Origin: Ruminococcus sp. AM22-13
GTDB lineage: Bacteria > Bacillota > Clostridia > Lachnospirales > Lachnospiraceae
Direction of reading: 5' to 3'
DNA length: 64,000 nucleotides
Assembly (NCBI RefSeq): GCF_003471165.1
Contig: NZ_QRIL01000010.1
Location: 1 to 64,000 of the forward strand
This document shows positions 52,986-62,513 of the stretch, one piece after another. Position numbers and translations under genes: made by a program. Under the pieces are notes generated by a model, which worked only from the letters and a program-made list of their open reading frames with translations, ran no database searches and was not told where the DNA came from. Position 1 is the first letter of the stretch, and each line of letters starts with the position of its first letter.

Positions 52986-53876
52986 ATGCAGAATATTTCA
53001 GGAAATCTGATAGAAATCTTATCAAGGCTGGCATTTCCGAAGATCGGGATCATTGATATTATACAGATTGCACTGATCGCATTTTTTGTATATCAGTTTA
53101 TGGTGTGGATCAAATATACCCATGCGTATACACTGTTAAAGGGTATACTGGTTGTTCTCCTTTTTATTTTGATAGCGTATATTTTTAAAATGAATACGAT
53201 CCTCTGGATTTTTTCAAATCTGGCGAGTACGCTGATCGTTGGCGTGATCGTTATTTTTCAGCCGGAGCTTAGAAAAGTTCTGGAGCAGCTTGGGCAGAAG
53301 CGAATCATGGCTTCATTGATACCGTTTGATGCGGGTAAAGAAGTGAAGGAACGATTTACAGATAAAACAATCAGTGAACTGGTAAAGGCATGTTTTGATA
53401 TGGGAGAAGTCAAGACCGGGGCGCTGATCGTAATTGAACAGAACGAGCTGTTGACCGATTATATCAGAACTGGTATTAATCTGGATGCGATTCTTACAAG
53501 TCAGCTTCTCATTAATATATTTGAACATAATACACCCCTTCACGATGGAGCTGTTATTGTAAGAGAAAACAGAATCGTAGCAGCAACGTGCTATCTTCCA
53601 TTGTCTGACAATATGGAGCTGAGTAAACAGCTGGGAACAAGACACAGAGCCGGTGTTGGAATCAGTGAGCAGACCGATTCTGTTACGATCATTGTATCAG
53701 AAGAGACAGGACAGGTATCTGTAGCTCAGGGAGGAAGACTGATTCGGGGAGTGAACAGTGCCAGACTCAGAGAGATTCTTGTGAAAGCACAGAACAAACA
53801 GATTGTAGACAACAGCAAACTTCGTCATTTACTGAAAGGAAGAGTGAAGCATGAAGAAGAGAAAAATAACAGATAA
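52986..53876 (+). CDS. cdaA: Diadenylate cyclase CdaA
   Basis: A 296-residue membrane enzyme that makes cyclic di-AMP from two ATP. Three membrane helices lie in the first 85 residues (about 15-35, 39-58, 62-82), then the DAC domain: the DGA motif in HDGAVIVRENRI and the RHR motif in LGTRHRAGVGISEQTDS. Cyclic di-AMP controls potassium and osmolyte uptake and wall homeostasis. Its 3' end overlaps cdaR by 26 bases, the normal pairing; glmM, often third, is absent. Confidence 0.96.
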   Translation: MQNISGNLIEILSRLAFPKIGIIDIIQIALIAFFVYQFMVWIKYTHAYTLLKGILVVLLFILIAYIFKMNTILWIFSNLASTLIVGVIVIFQPELRKVLEQLGQKRIMASLIPFDAGKEVKERFTDKTISELVKACFDMGEVKTGALIVIEQNELLTDYIRTGINLDAILTSQLLINIFEHNTPLHDGAVIVRENRIVAATCYLPLSDNMELSKQLGTRHRAGVGISEQTDSVTIIVSEETGQVSVAQGGRLIRGVNSARLREILVKAQNKQIVDNSKLRHLLKGRVKHEEEKNNR

Positions 53877-55164
53877 TATACCTCTGAAAATCATGTCTGT
53901 TGCAGTAGCTGTTGTGCTATGGCTGATCGTTGTAAATATAGACAATCCGATAGGTACTAATTATTACACGATCAATGATGTGGAACTGATCAACAAAGAA
54001 TATGTGGAATCTTCCGATACGATCGGAAAGATGTGTATGCCGGAGCAGAATCAGGATTCGATTAAGATTGCTATTACGGCGAGTAAGAAAATCAGGGACA
54101 AGATCAAGGTGACAGATATCTCAGCAGTGGCAGATTTACAGCAGGCCGTAAGCCTGGATACGAATCCTGTCATGGTGCCTATTACAGTTACCTGTTCAGT
54201 TCCGGGAGTATCTTCAAATGATATCAAGGTTACCCCACAGAATCTGAGTGTAAATCTTGATGAGAAAGAGACACAGGAATTTGTGGTCAATGTCAGTAGA
54301 GGCGACACAAAACCCGGCAAGGATTACGAAGTGGGAAGCCTGACAGCTAATCCGGAAAAAGTAAGGATTACAGGTCCTAAGACTCTGGTGAATAAAATAG
54401 ATAAAGTAAATGCTACGATTGAACTGGATGGAAATACACAGGATTTTACACAGGATGTAAATCTTACGATCATTGATAAAAATCAGGAAGCACTTTCTGA
54501 TTCTGAAATGAATTCACTGAGAATTGAAAATAATGCAAAAGTTGTAGTGACTGCAAGATTATGGAAAATCCGTCAGGGAGTAGGGATTTCAGCAAGCTAT
54601 GTAGGAACACCTGCAGATGGATATGAGGTAGGTTCTGTTAAAACAGTACCGGATACTATCAGTGTTGCTGGCAGTACAGAAGGACTGGAGAGCCTTGCTG
54701 AGAATAATAACGTAATTACAATACCAGCAGACAGCATTGACATTTCAGGAGAATCGAAAGATGTGGAGAAGAAGATCAGTCTTAACAATCTTCTTCCGGA
54801 TAATGTGAAGCTTACCAGTGACTCCAGTGAGGATGTATGGGTAACGGTAAATATCCTGCCTGTCGGAAGTAAAGAGTTTGATATTCCTACCAAGAATATA
54901 GAGGTTAAGAATAAACCGGATGATCTTCAGGTGACATTTGAGACAGCACAGATAGAGCTTCGAATCAAGTCAGATACGAAGAATATGGATGATCTGGATG
55001 CGAAGAAAGATATAAAGCTCTCTATAGATCTGGATGGTAAGAAAGAGGGAAATTATGAAGTCCCTGTTAAAGTCGTTCTGCCAGATGGATATGAGACAGT
55101 TGAGGATGTGACTACAGAAGTAGTGATCTCCTCAGGAACAGCAGTTGACGACAGTAAAGAGTAG
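53851..55164 (+). CDS. cdaR: CdaR, YbbR-domain regulator of CdaA
   Basis: A 437-residue protein with one N-terminal membrane helix (about 14-32; IMSVAVAVVLWLIVVNIDNP) and four extracytoplasmic YbbR repeats, each with a strand pattern such as VRITGPKTLVNKIDKVNATI, ISVAGSTEGLESLAENNNVI and ELRIKSDTKNMDDL. CdaR binds CdaA across the membrane and tunes its activity. It overlaps cdaA and is followed 45 bases later by an HPr gene. Confidence 0.92.
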   Translation: MKKRKITDNIPLKIMSVAVAVVLWLIVVNIDNPIGTNYYTINDVELINKEYVESSDTIGKMCMPEQNQDSIKIAITASKKIRDKIKVTDISAVADLQQAVSLDTNPVMVPITVTCSVPGVSSNDIKVTPQNLSVNLDEKETQEFVVNVSRGDTKPGKDYEVGSLTANPEKVRITGPKTLVNKIDKVNATIELDGNTQDFTQDVNLTIIDKNQEALSDSEMNSLRIENNAKVVVTARLWKIRQGVGISASYVGTPADGYEVGSVKTVPDTISVAGSTEGLESLAENNNVITIPADSIDISGESKDVEKKISLNNLLPDNVKLTSDSSEDVWVTVNILPVGSKEFDIPTKNIEVKNKPDDLQVTFETAQIELRIKSDTKNMDDLDAKKDIKLSIDLDGKKEGNYEVPVKVVLPDGYETVEDVTTEVVISSGTAVDDSKE

Positions 55165-55209
55165 GAAAACACTGCTTGCCTGACAGACAGCAGTAAGAGG
55201 AACAATGCA

Positions 55210-55473
55210 ATGGTTAATAAGAAAGTGACAGTTAAGAATCCCACAGGTCTTCATCTGAGACCTGCGGGGATTTTGTGCAATGAGGCAATGAAATATCAGT
55301 CGCAGATAACATTTGTGTATGAAGGAGGCATGGCAAATGCCAAGAGTGTACTGAGTGTACTTGGGGCATGTGTGAAATGCGGAGATGAAATAGAACTTAC
55401 CTGTGAGGGAATCGACGAGCAGGAAGCTCTTGAGAATCTTGTGGCAGCTATTGACAGCGGACTTGGTGAGTGA
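55210..55473 (+). CDS. HPr-family phosphocarrier protein
   Basis: An 87-residue HPr. The phospho-His region is TGLHLRPAGILCNEA (His15), and the regulatory serine lies in ANAKSVLSVLGACV (near Ser46). It carries phosphate in the sugar phosphotransferase system or serves as a regulatory cofactor (Crh-like); the standard His favours HPr. It sits away from ptsI, after cdaR, and may be a second HPr paralogue. AGAGGAACAA precedes the ATG. Confidence 0.9.
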   Translation: MVNKKVTVKNPTGLHLRPAGILCNEAMKYQSQITFVYEGGMANAKSVLSVLGACVKCGDEIELTCEGIDEQEALENLVAAIDSGLGE

Positions 55474-55561
55474 TAATTTGTCAGTTCAATGTCTTGTCGG
55501 GAACAAAATATTTTTGTCCTAACATCATAAAGTAGCATGAATAAAAAAGGAGGACATTATT

Positions 55562-58150
55562 GTGAAAAGAAGATTAGTTGCAGTTACATTAAGTCTTGTA
55601 ATGACGATGGCAACTGTCAGTGAAGCGGGTGCCGCTACATTTACTTCACCTGATGGCAATTCCGTTGTTGCAGTGCAGGCAGAGACAGAAACAGACACAG
55701 AGCCTGTAGATGCGCAGTCTGATCCGGAGGCTTCCTCAGAAGAAGATATTTTTTCAGCCGGAGACGAGACGACAGATGTGCCATCTCAGGATCAGACAGA
55801 AGATGTATTCTCAGCAGGAAGTGATGTGACATCACAGCCGGAGGAGACACCATCAGTAACAACAGATACAACAGACAGTTCAGATGCTGTTGTTGTAAAG
55901 GCAGAAGACTGGGTAAATACAGAAAACGGATTTAAACTTCGAAAACCTGCAAAAACCCAGACTACAGTTTCAAGCACAGCATCAGAAGATGCTTCTGCAT
56001 CTTATACAGACTGCGGACAGTCCGCAGAAGTTGTACAGGGAGAAACAGAGGAGTTATCTCAGGATACTGCAGAAATGGATGCTGATGGAACTGAAACACC
56101 AGATAACACAGATGCTGTTAATGTTTCTGATACTGAACCGGCTTCCACAGCAGATACAACGGATGTGACAGCTGATGAGTTTTATAGCGCTGCTGATGGA
56201 ATTGTAAAGGTCAGCACTGAGTATAAAGGAGAAACTCACACAGGATATTATCTGTTTGATGAGAATGGAATCCTTGTAACCGGACAGGCTGAAGTACATC
56301 AGGATGTTACAGGTACAGCAGCTCAGGGTGAAGATAAGGATGAACCTGATATTATTAAGGAAGAGATCACACAGTCTTATTTTACAACAGCAGAGGAAGC
56401 TGTCGTTTACGCAGGCTGTGAAGGAGAATCTGTGACTCCGTACACATCTACAGTAGGTCAGCAGGAGAAGAACATTTGGAAATGGACAGGAATACAGTTC
56501 CAGTATTATGATGAGAATGGCAAGCTGGTGACAGTAAGCTATCTTGAGGAGAAAGCAAAGGCTGCAGGTACATATACCGGATATTTTGAGATTAATGGAA
56601 AATATTATTGCCTTGATGCAAATGGTAAGCCAAAGACAGGTGAGATTACCATTACAGCTAATGGTGAAACAAATTTATATTACTTTGATCCGGCAAGTAC
56701 AATTCCGGGAGAGATGTTCCATAATGGATGGCTTCGTTCAGACACCACGAATGGAGAGCGTTGGCTGTATTTCAAAAAGGGCGGAAATCCTGCAGATATT
56801 GGTAAGTATTATAAAAGAGGTATAGTTGCCACAGTTATTCCTGAAAAGGGAACAGGTACATATTTGCTGGATGCAAATGGATATGTCCTTAAAGCAACTA
56901 TGAAGAAAGCATCAAATGGTTCCTATTATTGTACAGATAAGAATGGTGTGATCTATAAAGATAAACTTGTAAAATACGGGAACTACAGATATTATTTTGG
57001 GTCAACCGGAAAGAGAGCTACATGGACCAGGAGATGGGCAAAAGTAGGAAATCATTACTATTATTTCGGAAGTACACCGGGACGCGTAGTTGAGAAACAC
57101 GGATGGCAGAAACTGGTTACTGCCAGTGGCAAATATGTTGGATGGCTGTATTTTGATGCGAATGGAAATCATTACACAGACAAATGGACTTCCACAGGAT
57201 ATTATTTCAGATCATCAGGAAAACTTGCCAGTGGTTTAACAGAAGTTAATGGAAAGAAATATCTGTTTGAAGTATCTTCTTCTACAGAGCATAAAGGTAA
57301 ATTATATAAGAGCGCAATGGTGCGCTATAAAAAGAAATGGTATATTGCATCTTCTACAGGAAGTCTGTATAGAAGTGGATGGGAGAAATATAGTGGAAAT
57401 TATTACTATTTGAAAGACTATGTTGTTCAGACGAACCAGTTTATGAAAAAGAACGGAGTAAATGGTTATCTGGACGCAAATGGTAAATACACGACAGGCT
57501 GGGTAGTTGTAAGTAATACAAAGAACCTTGTCAGATACATAGATCCAACCGGAAACGGATTTGCAACAAATAAGAGCATGAGAGTGAATGGTATCCTGTA
57601 TTACTTTGATAAGAATGGATATCGTATTACAGATCTTACCAGCAGATATAGCGGTCCGTATACAGTACAGGTAGACAGAGTAAATGGAGTTATGACAGTT
57701 TTTGCTGACTCAGCAAGAACAATTCCGGTGAAAACGATTCGTGTATCTGTAGGATTAGCGAGTACACCAACTCCTACGGGTCCCTATACTTTGAGCAGAA
57801 GTGCCAGATGGCAGCCGTTAATGGGACCATCATGGGGACAGTATGGAACACATGTAGATGGAGCTGGACAGGGTGGAATCTTTGTTCATTCCGTAGCGTG
57901 TGGACAGGCAAACTCTTATAATCTTCCGGCAGGCGAATATAATAAACTTGGTTCACCGGCATCTCATGGATGTATCAGAACGTGTGTTGCTGATGCAAAG
58001 TGGGTATATGATAATTGTAATGGATCAAGGATTTATATTTTTGATGGAGCCTATAAAGCAGATGATGCACTAAAGGGACCGCTTGGAAAGAAGGCACTGA
58101 CACCATTAAGAGGAGCAGCTAACTTCGACCCTACAGATCCGGCAGTATAA
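55562..58150 (+). CDS. Secreted L,D-transpeptidase with wall-binding repeats
   Basis: An 862-residue exported protein. The signal peptide is about residues 1-24 (GTG start, AGGAGG upstream). An acidic Thr/Ser/Asp/Glu-rich stretch follows (about 30-215). Then come roughly a dozen aromatic/glycine cell-wall-binding repeats (for example GYYLFDENGILVTGQAEV, KYYCLDANGKPKTGEI, KYLFEVSSST), about 215-700. The C-terminal YkuD domain (about 700-835) has the catalytic HGCIR motif in SPASHGCIRTCVAD. Such enzymes cross-link peptidoglycan through 3-3 bonds or attach proteins to it. It stands alone and is followed by a strong bidirectional terminator. Confidence 0.9.
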   Translation: MKRRLVAVTLSLVMTMATVSEAGAATFTSPDGNSVVAVQAETETDTEPVDAQSDPEASSEEDIFSAGDETTDVPSQDQTEDVFSAGSDVTSQPEETPSVTTDTTDSSDAVVVKAEDWVNTENGFKLRKPAKTQTTVSSTASEDASASYTDCGQSAEVVQGETEELSQDTAEMDADGTETPDNTDAVNVSDTEPASTADTTDVTADEFYSAADGIVKVSTEYKGETHTGYYLFDENGILVTGQAEVHQDVTGTAAQGEDKDEPDIIKEEITQSYFTTAEEAVVYAGCEGESVTPYTSTVGQQEKNIWKWTGIQFQYYDENGKLVTVSYLEEKAKAAGTYTGYFEINGKYYCLDANGKPKTGEITITANGETNLYYFDPASTIPGEMFHNGWLRSDTTNGERWLYFKKGGNPADIGKYYKRGIVATVIPEKGTGTYLLDANGYVLKATMKKASNGSYYCTDKNGVIYKDKLVKYGNYRYYFGSTGKRATWTRRWAKVGNHYYYFGSTPGRVVEKHGWQKLVTASGKYVGWLYFDANGNHYTDKWTSTGYYFRSSGKLASGLTEVNGKKYLFEVSSSTEHKGKLYKSAMVRYKKKWYIASSTGSLYRSGWEKYSGNYYYLKDYVVQTNQFMKKNGVNGYLDANGKYTTGWVVVSNTKNLVRYIDPTGNGFATNKSMRVNGILYYFDKNGYRITDLTSRYSGPYTVQVDRVNGVMTVFADSARTIPVKTIRVSVGLASTPTPTGPYTLSRSARWQPLMGPSWGQYGTHVDGAGQGGIFVHSVACGQANSYNLPAGEYNKLGSPASHGCIRTCVADAKWVYDNCNGSRIYIFDGAYKADDALKGPLGKKALTPLRGAANFDPTDPAV

Positions 58151-58166
58151 TAAAAGAATATAAATA

Positions 58167-58211
58167 GTAACTATTCGGCAGCCTGCTTCCTGCGAGATAC
58201 TGAACAGTTAC
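58167..58211. repeat. Palindromic repeat, family C copy
   Basis: GTAACTATTCGGCAGCCTGC ... GATACTGAACAGTTAC; its ends form an inverted repeat. A second copy is at 58297-58349. Confidence 0.6.
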
Positions 58212-58226
58212 GATAGTTATTAAATA

Positions 58227-58267
58227 AGCCCCTTGCTTCAATTGCAAAAAGCAATAAGCAAGGGGCT
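58227..58267. terminator. Bidirectional terminator
   Basis: AGCCCCTTGCTT (58227-58238) pairs with AAGCAAGGGGCT (58256-58267), between convergent genes, with T/A-rich flanks. Confidence 0.75.
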
Positions 58268-58296
58268 ATTTATCTGACAATATTTGTTAAACAATT

Positions 58297-58349
58297 GTAA
58301 CTATTCAGCAGTCTGCTATCCCGTAACTGTGAAGGTACTGAACAGTTAC
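58297..58349. repeat. Palindromic repeat, family C copy
   Basis: GTAACTATTCAGCAGTCTGC ... GGTACTGAACAGTTAC, flanked by AACAATT on the left and AACAATT on the right. The sequence is very close to the copy at 58167. Confidence 0.6.
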
Positions 58350-58356
58350 AAACAAT

Positions 58357-58695
58357 TTAAAGCGTATAGATTAGAATTCCGGCAATGATGATCAGATTTC
58401 CGATGATCTTTCCTTTTGTAATCTTTTCCTTCAGAATGAAATGAGAGAGAAGAAGAACAAACACATATGCCGCTGTATCGATAACAGGACCATAGCGCAT
58501 ATCTACTTTTGTATAGCACCAGGTATTCAGCAGAAGAATCAGCATAAATATGGCATAGGAGAGAATTACCCGGAAATTGAGATATTCCCGGATTCGGTTT
58601 TCATATTTGATATTTGCGCTTTGTTTTAGAAGTATCTGAGAGACTGCGGAGAAAAAAGTTCCTCCCAGCATAATTAAAATAAATGTTCTATTCAT
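58357..58695 (-). CDS. Half-size EamA/ArnF-like membrane transporter
   Basis: A 112-residue protein with four membrane helices, of the small EamA/DMT type. Its segment DTAAYVFVLLLSHFILKEKITKGKIIGNLIIIAGI is the C-terminal half of an EamA unit. It overlaps by 8 bases the preceding gene, which encodes a second four-helix half, so the pair likely forms a heterodimer, as ArnE/ArnF do when flipping undecaprenyl-phosphate-linked sugars. A polyprenyl glycosyltransferase gene lies divergently next to them, which supports that reading. Confidence 0.75.
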   Translation of the reverse strand: MNRTFILIMLGGTFFSAVSQILLKQSANIKYENRIREYLNFRVILSYAIFMLILLLNTWCYTKVDMRYGPVIDTAAYVFVLLLSHFILKEKITKGKIIGNLIIIAGILIYTL

Positions 58696-59038
58696 ATCTT
58701 TGCACCGTCCATACTCCGAATAAAACTACCAGGATACCAATAATATTCTGGATAGAAAGATTTTCGTGAAAGACCACAACTGCCCAGATCTGTGACCATA
58801 AAAGATATACGCTCTTATTTGCATAGGCGGTGGACAGGGAAAATTTCTTGATTACCTGCTGCCAGGTGATCGCATAGATTCCACAGTTGGCAACCATCAG
58901 AAATAAAAAAAGATAAAGCAGAGGACTGCTCAGACCATGCCTGTTATATTGAATAGAAGCAAATTTGGAAAAAACACTTGTCAGTGAAAACAACAGAATA
59001 TTTAAATGTAGCTGTATGTAATCTTTTACCTTTGACAT
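58688..59038 (-). CDS. Half-size EamA/ArnE-like membrane transporter
   Basis: A 116-residue protein with four membrane helices (YANKSVYLLWSQIWAVVVFHENLSIQNIIGILVVLFG is the EamA signature region). It is the first gene of a two-gene leftward operon with the 58357-58695 half. The pairing suggests a heterodimeric flippase for a lipid-linked sugar. It faces away from the glycosyltransferase operon across a 280-base divergent control region. Confidence 0.75.
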   Translation of the reverse strand: MSKVKDYIQLHLNILLFSLTSVFSKFASIQYNRHGLSSPLLYLFLFLMVANCGIYAITWQQVIKKFSLSTAYANKSVYLLWSQIWAVVVFHENLSIQNIIGILVVLFGVWTVQRYE

Positions 59039-59247
59039 GATACCTCCATGATAAAATTATAAAATTTGAAGAAAGGAATTTCTCTGATTCGATTAATATC
59101 AGTGTTCTTATATACAAAATATATTTGTAAATACATATGACCATACTATAAATAAGCAATAAAACCAATAAATCACCGGTTAATTTGCATATGTAGTCTA
59201 TTTTACATAAAAACACCGGGAAGTCAAGGTTTTGTACCGGATGAAAC

Positions 59248-59276
59248 TTGAAAAGGCATGGTGAAAATGATATGAT
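59248..59276 (+). promoter_or_regulatory. Promoter of the glycan-modification operon
   Basis: TTGAAA (59248-59253), 17-base spacer, TATGAT (59271-59276); the first ATG is 45 bases on. Confidence 0.65.
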
Positions 59277-59320
59277 AAAAATGATTGCAAAAAGATGAGA
59301 AAAAGAAAGAGGAAATGAAT

Positions 59321-60256
59321 ATGAGCTTATATTCAGTGGTTGTTCCTGTATATAATTCTGAACATACACTGGGAGAACTATATACTCGTTTGGAGAAAGT
59401 ATTTCGGGAAACTCTGAAAGAAGATTTTGAGCTGATTCTTGTGGATGACGGATCTAAGGACAGATCCTATGAGATAATGAAAGAATTAAGGGAGAAAGAC
59501 CACAGAGTCCGTATTATACAGATGGCACGAAACTTTGGACAGCATCCTGCACTTTTATGCGGATTTGCACATGTAAGGGGAGAATTTGTAGTAACTATGG
59601 ATGATGACCTTCAGCATCAGCCGGAGGAACTGCCAAAGATGGTAAGAACCATGCAGGAGAGACCGGATGTGGACGTTATCATCGCAAGCTATGAGGGCAG
59701 AAAACATGGTCCGATCCGCAAGCTTGGAACAAAGTTCTCGGTATGGGCAACATCCAAAATGCTTGGGAAAGATCCCGATCTTCAGATCACCAGCTATCGA
59801 CTGATCCGCAGATTTCTTGTGGATGCGATGATCAAGACAAATACATACCTTCCGCAGATTGGAAATCTTTTGATCTTAAGCTCGAACCGTATTATCAATG
59901 TTCCGGTTCAGCATGCAGACAGAGCTTATGGCAAGAGCGGCTATTCTTTTAAGAGACTGGTAAAGGATTTGATTTATGACATCACTGCACATACCGCATT
60001 TCCACTTCTGTTGGTTAGAAATATTGGAATTGTCAGCTTTCTGGCAAGTGTAATAATGGCGATTTATTATCTGGTAAGGTATTTTACCATGGGAGTGTCT
60101 GTACAGGGATGGACTTCATTAATGCTGGTTATGCTGGCATTTTTTGGCCTAATCCTGTTATCAATCGGAATTATGGGAATTTACTTGATGAATATTCTTA
60201 ACGAAGCGAAGAAAATGCCGCATTATGTAATACGTCAGGAGGATACAGACGAATAA
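59321..60256 (+). CDS. ArnC/GtrB-like polyprenyl-phosphate glycosyltransferase
   Basis: A 311-residue GT2 enzyme with a cytoplasmic catalytic domain and two C-terminal membrane helices (about 228-250 and 262-285). It has VVVPVYNSEHTLGEL at the start, LILVDDGSKDRSYEIM and the metal-binding FVVTMDDDLQHQPEELPKMV. Enzymes of this type put a sugar on undecaprenyl phosphate for export. ATG 59321 is preferred (AGAGG 8 bases upstream). Its TAA overlaps the next ATG by one base, so it is coupled to the following gene. Confidence 0.88.
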   Translation: MSLYSVVVPVYNSEHTLGELYTRLEKVFRETLKEDFELILVDDGSKDRSYEIMKELREKDHRVRIIQMARNFGQHPALLCGFAHVRGEFVVTMDDDLQHQPEELPKMVRTMQERPDVDVIIASYEGRKHGPIRKLGTKFSVWATSKMLGKDPDLQITSYRLIRRFLVDAMIKTNTYLPQIGNLLILSSNRIINVPVQHADRAYGKSGYSFKRLVKDLIYDITAHTAFPLLLVRNIGIVSFLASVIMAIYYLVRYFTMGVSVQGWTSLMLVMLAFFGLILLSIGIMGIYLMNILNEAKKMPHYVIRQEDTDE

Positions 60257-61221
60257 TGGCGAAGGAAATCGGTGGATATTTTCAACTGGAAGAAATGCCG
60301 GGTAAGGAATACTATTCTGATTTATATAGGGTGAACCTCGGAAGAACGGCTTTGTTATGGCTGTTACAGAGCCGCAGATGCAAGAAAGTTATTCTTCCTT
60401 ATTTTCTGTGTGAATCTGTAGTGCATACCTGCCAGGAGAATCAGATACAGACAGAATTTTATCATCTGAATGAGAAACTGGAGGTTATCTATCCCAAGAA
60501 GCAGCTTACAAACGGGGAGTATCTGTATCTGGTAAACTATTATGGACAGCTGACAGATTCTAAGATTCTGGAATATAAAAGAATTTATGAAAATATTATT
60601 GTGGATCACACCCATGCATTTTTCCAGAAACCGTTAGAAGGAATTGATACGCTTTATTCATGCAGGAAATTCTGGGGTGTCAGTGACGGGGCTTATCTGT
60701 CAACAGAAGCACAGCTGACGGAGAACAACATACCGGATTATTCTGCAGAGCGTATGAAACATATTCTGGGACGCTATGAGCAGGATGCGGGAACATATTA
60801 TAAAGATATGCTTGCGAATGCAGCGAAGTATGATGGAATGGAAATCAGGCAGATGTCCAGACTTACACAAAATCTGCTAAAAGCGGTGGATTATGACAGT
60901 GCGAAAGAAAGAAGAGAGCAGAATTATCAGATTCTGAGAGAATTGCTTCCATCAGAGAATATATTCAATGAAATCATACCGGAAGGACCTTTTGCCTATC
61001 CATATTTTCATACGAATGGTCCTGAACTTCGCAGGCGCCTTGCAGCAAAGAAGATATTTGTACCTACTTACTGGAAAAATATTATTGAGAACTGTGAGAA
61101 AAACAGTCTGGAATATACCTGGGCGGCCAATATTCTGCCATTGCCATGCGACCAGCGCTATGATGCAGAGGATATGAAATATATGGCGGCTGTTGTCAGA
61201 GAATGTGAGGAATTGGAATGA
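60256..61221 (+). CDS. PLP-aminotransferase-like protein, diverged DegT type
   Basis: A 321-residue protein. The layout matches the DegT/DnrJ/EryC1 fold: NLGRTALLWLLQS near the N-terminus, the acidic IVDHTHAFFQKP segment near 115, and a candidate PLP lysine in YSCRKFWGVSDGAYLST (about residue 138). It is shorter and more diverged than the WecE-type aminotransferase three genes down the line, so catalysis is uncertain. It is coupled on both sides (TAATG before, ATGA after), which ties it to the glycosyltransferase and ATP-grasp proteins. The product is unknown. Confidence 0.65.
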   Translation: MAKEIGGYFQLEEMPGKEYYSDLYRVNLGRTALLWLLQSRRCKKVILPYFLCESVVHTCQENQIQTEFYHLNEKLEVIYPKKQLTNGEYLYLVNYYGQLTDSKILEYKRIYENIIVDHTHAFFQKPLEGIDTLYSCRKFWGVSDGAYLSTEAQLTENNIPDYSAERMKHILGRYEQDAGTYYKDMLANAAKYDGMEIRQMSRLTQNLLKAVDYDSAKERREQNYQILRELLPSENIFNEIIPEGPFAYPYFHTNGPELRRRLAAKKIFVPTYWKNIIENCEKNSLEYTWAANILPLPCDQRYDAEDMKYMAAVVRECEELE

Positions 61222-62513
61222 AACATAAAGTACTGATTCTGGGTACGCTCGGAGAGTTTACAGAACTGGTTCAGAAAGCGAAAAAAAGAGGCTATGAGGT
61301 TGTTGTATGTGACGGCTATCCGGATGGTATCGCGAGGAAATATGCAGATAAGGATTATACGATCCCTGTGACGGACATTGACTCTATTGCTCAGATGTGC
61401 AGAGAAGAAAAGATAGATGGGATCATTACATCATTTTCAGATTTGCTTTTAGAATGTATGGTAAAGATCGCGGCAAAGGCCGGGCTGCCTTGTTATCTGA
61501 AACCTGAACAGCTTCCATGGTACAGAGATAAATCTGCGTGCAGAGAAGTGCTGGATAAGCTTGGGCTGCCGACACCGGGATTTCGCAAAGTGCCTGTAGA
61601 TTTACTGAAACAAGGCTCTGAGGAGGAGATACAGAAATCTGTTTCAGGTCTGCAATATCCACTTATCAGTAAACCACTGGATAAATATGGCTCAAGGGGA
61701 ATATTTATCATTCACGACCAGGATGAAATTGTTACCAAAGCATTGCAGACAGCAGAATATACAAACTGTCAGGAGATTCTGATCGAAGAATACAATGATG
61801 GATTTGAATTTAATATGATGACATGGGTCATGGATGGAGAAGTAAATGTAATCAGCATTGCAGACCGTGAGAAAACGGAAGTGGAAGAGGGAATGCTTCC
61901 AATCAGCACCCGGAATGTTTATCCATCCAGGTTTTTGTCAGAGGTTGAAAAGAATGCCACAGATGTTCTGCAAAGATATATCCGGCATACAGGACAGATG
62001 GAGGGAGCATTGTCTATGCAGTTTTTCTGGAAACCGGATAAAGGAATTCAGGTCTGCGAGATCGCGGGGCGTTTCTTTGGCTATGAGCATGAGCTGACAG
62101 ATATGGTATATGGATTTTCGATAGAAGAACTTCTGCTGGATTATCTTTATGAGAAGGATAAGATACAGACAATGTTTGCACAGCATGATATTTGCGCTCC
62201 TTCGAAATATGGGGCTGTGCTGTATTTTCAGGGAAGACAGCTTCAGATTGCCGATCAGAAAGCAGCATATCAGCTGGCACAGGAGAGATGCGTTGTAAAA
62301 CCATGGATCTTTTATAAAGAGGGAGAAAACGTGATAGAATACGGACCAAATCCGTATCTTGCGTTATATTATATAGAAGCAGATACCCGGGGACAGCTGG
62401 AGAAAGAAACCAGGAAATTTTTCAGTGAAATGAGTATCCGGGATCCAAAAGGGCAAGAAGTAGCCTACAGAAATAAGATACCTGAATATGAGAAGGAAAA
62501 AGAAAACAGATGA
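61218..62513 (+). CDS. ATP-grasp ligase
   Basis: A 431-residue ATP-grasp enzyme of the carbamoyl-phosphate-synthase-like or amino-acid-ligase type. A Rossmann-like pre-ATP-grasp domain comes first (ILGTLGEFTELVQKAKKRGY), then the ATP-binding core (YPLISKPLDKYGSRGIFIIHD; EILIEEYNDGFEFNMMTWVMDG) and the metal site in VCEIAGRFFGYE near 280. Such ligases join a carboxylate to an amine or thiol through an acyl phosphate. Between an aminotransferase-like gene and a sugar aminotransferase, it may acylate an amino sugar or add an amino acid; this is inference. It overlaps neighbours by four bases at each end. Confidence 0.8.
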   Translation: MKHKVLILGTLGEFTELVQKAKKRGYEVVVCDGYPDGIARKYADKDYTIPVTDIDSIAQMCREEKIDGIITSFSDLLLECMVKIAAKAGLPCYLKPEQLPWYRDKSACREVLDKLGLPTPGFRKVPVDLLKQGSEEEIQKSVSGLQYPLISKPLDKYGSRGIFIIHDQDEIVTKALQTAEYTNCQEILIEEYNDGFEFNMMTWVMDGEVNVISIADREKTEVEEGMLPISTRNVYPSRFLSEVEKNATDVLQRYIRHTGQMEGALSMQFFWKPDKGIQVCEIAGRFFGYEHELTDMVYGFSIEELLLDYLYEKDKIQTMFAQHDICAPSKYGAVLYFQGRQLQIADQKAAYQLAQERCVVKPWIFYKEGENVIEYGPNPYLALYYIEADTRGQLEKETRKFFSEMSIRDPKGQEVAYRNKIPEYEKEKENR

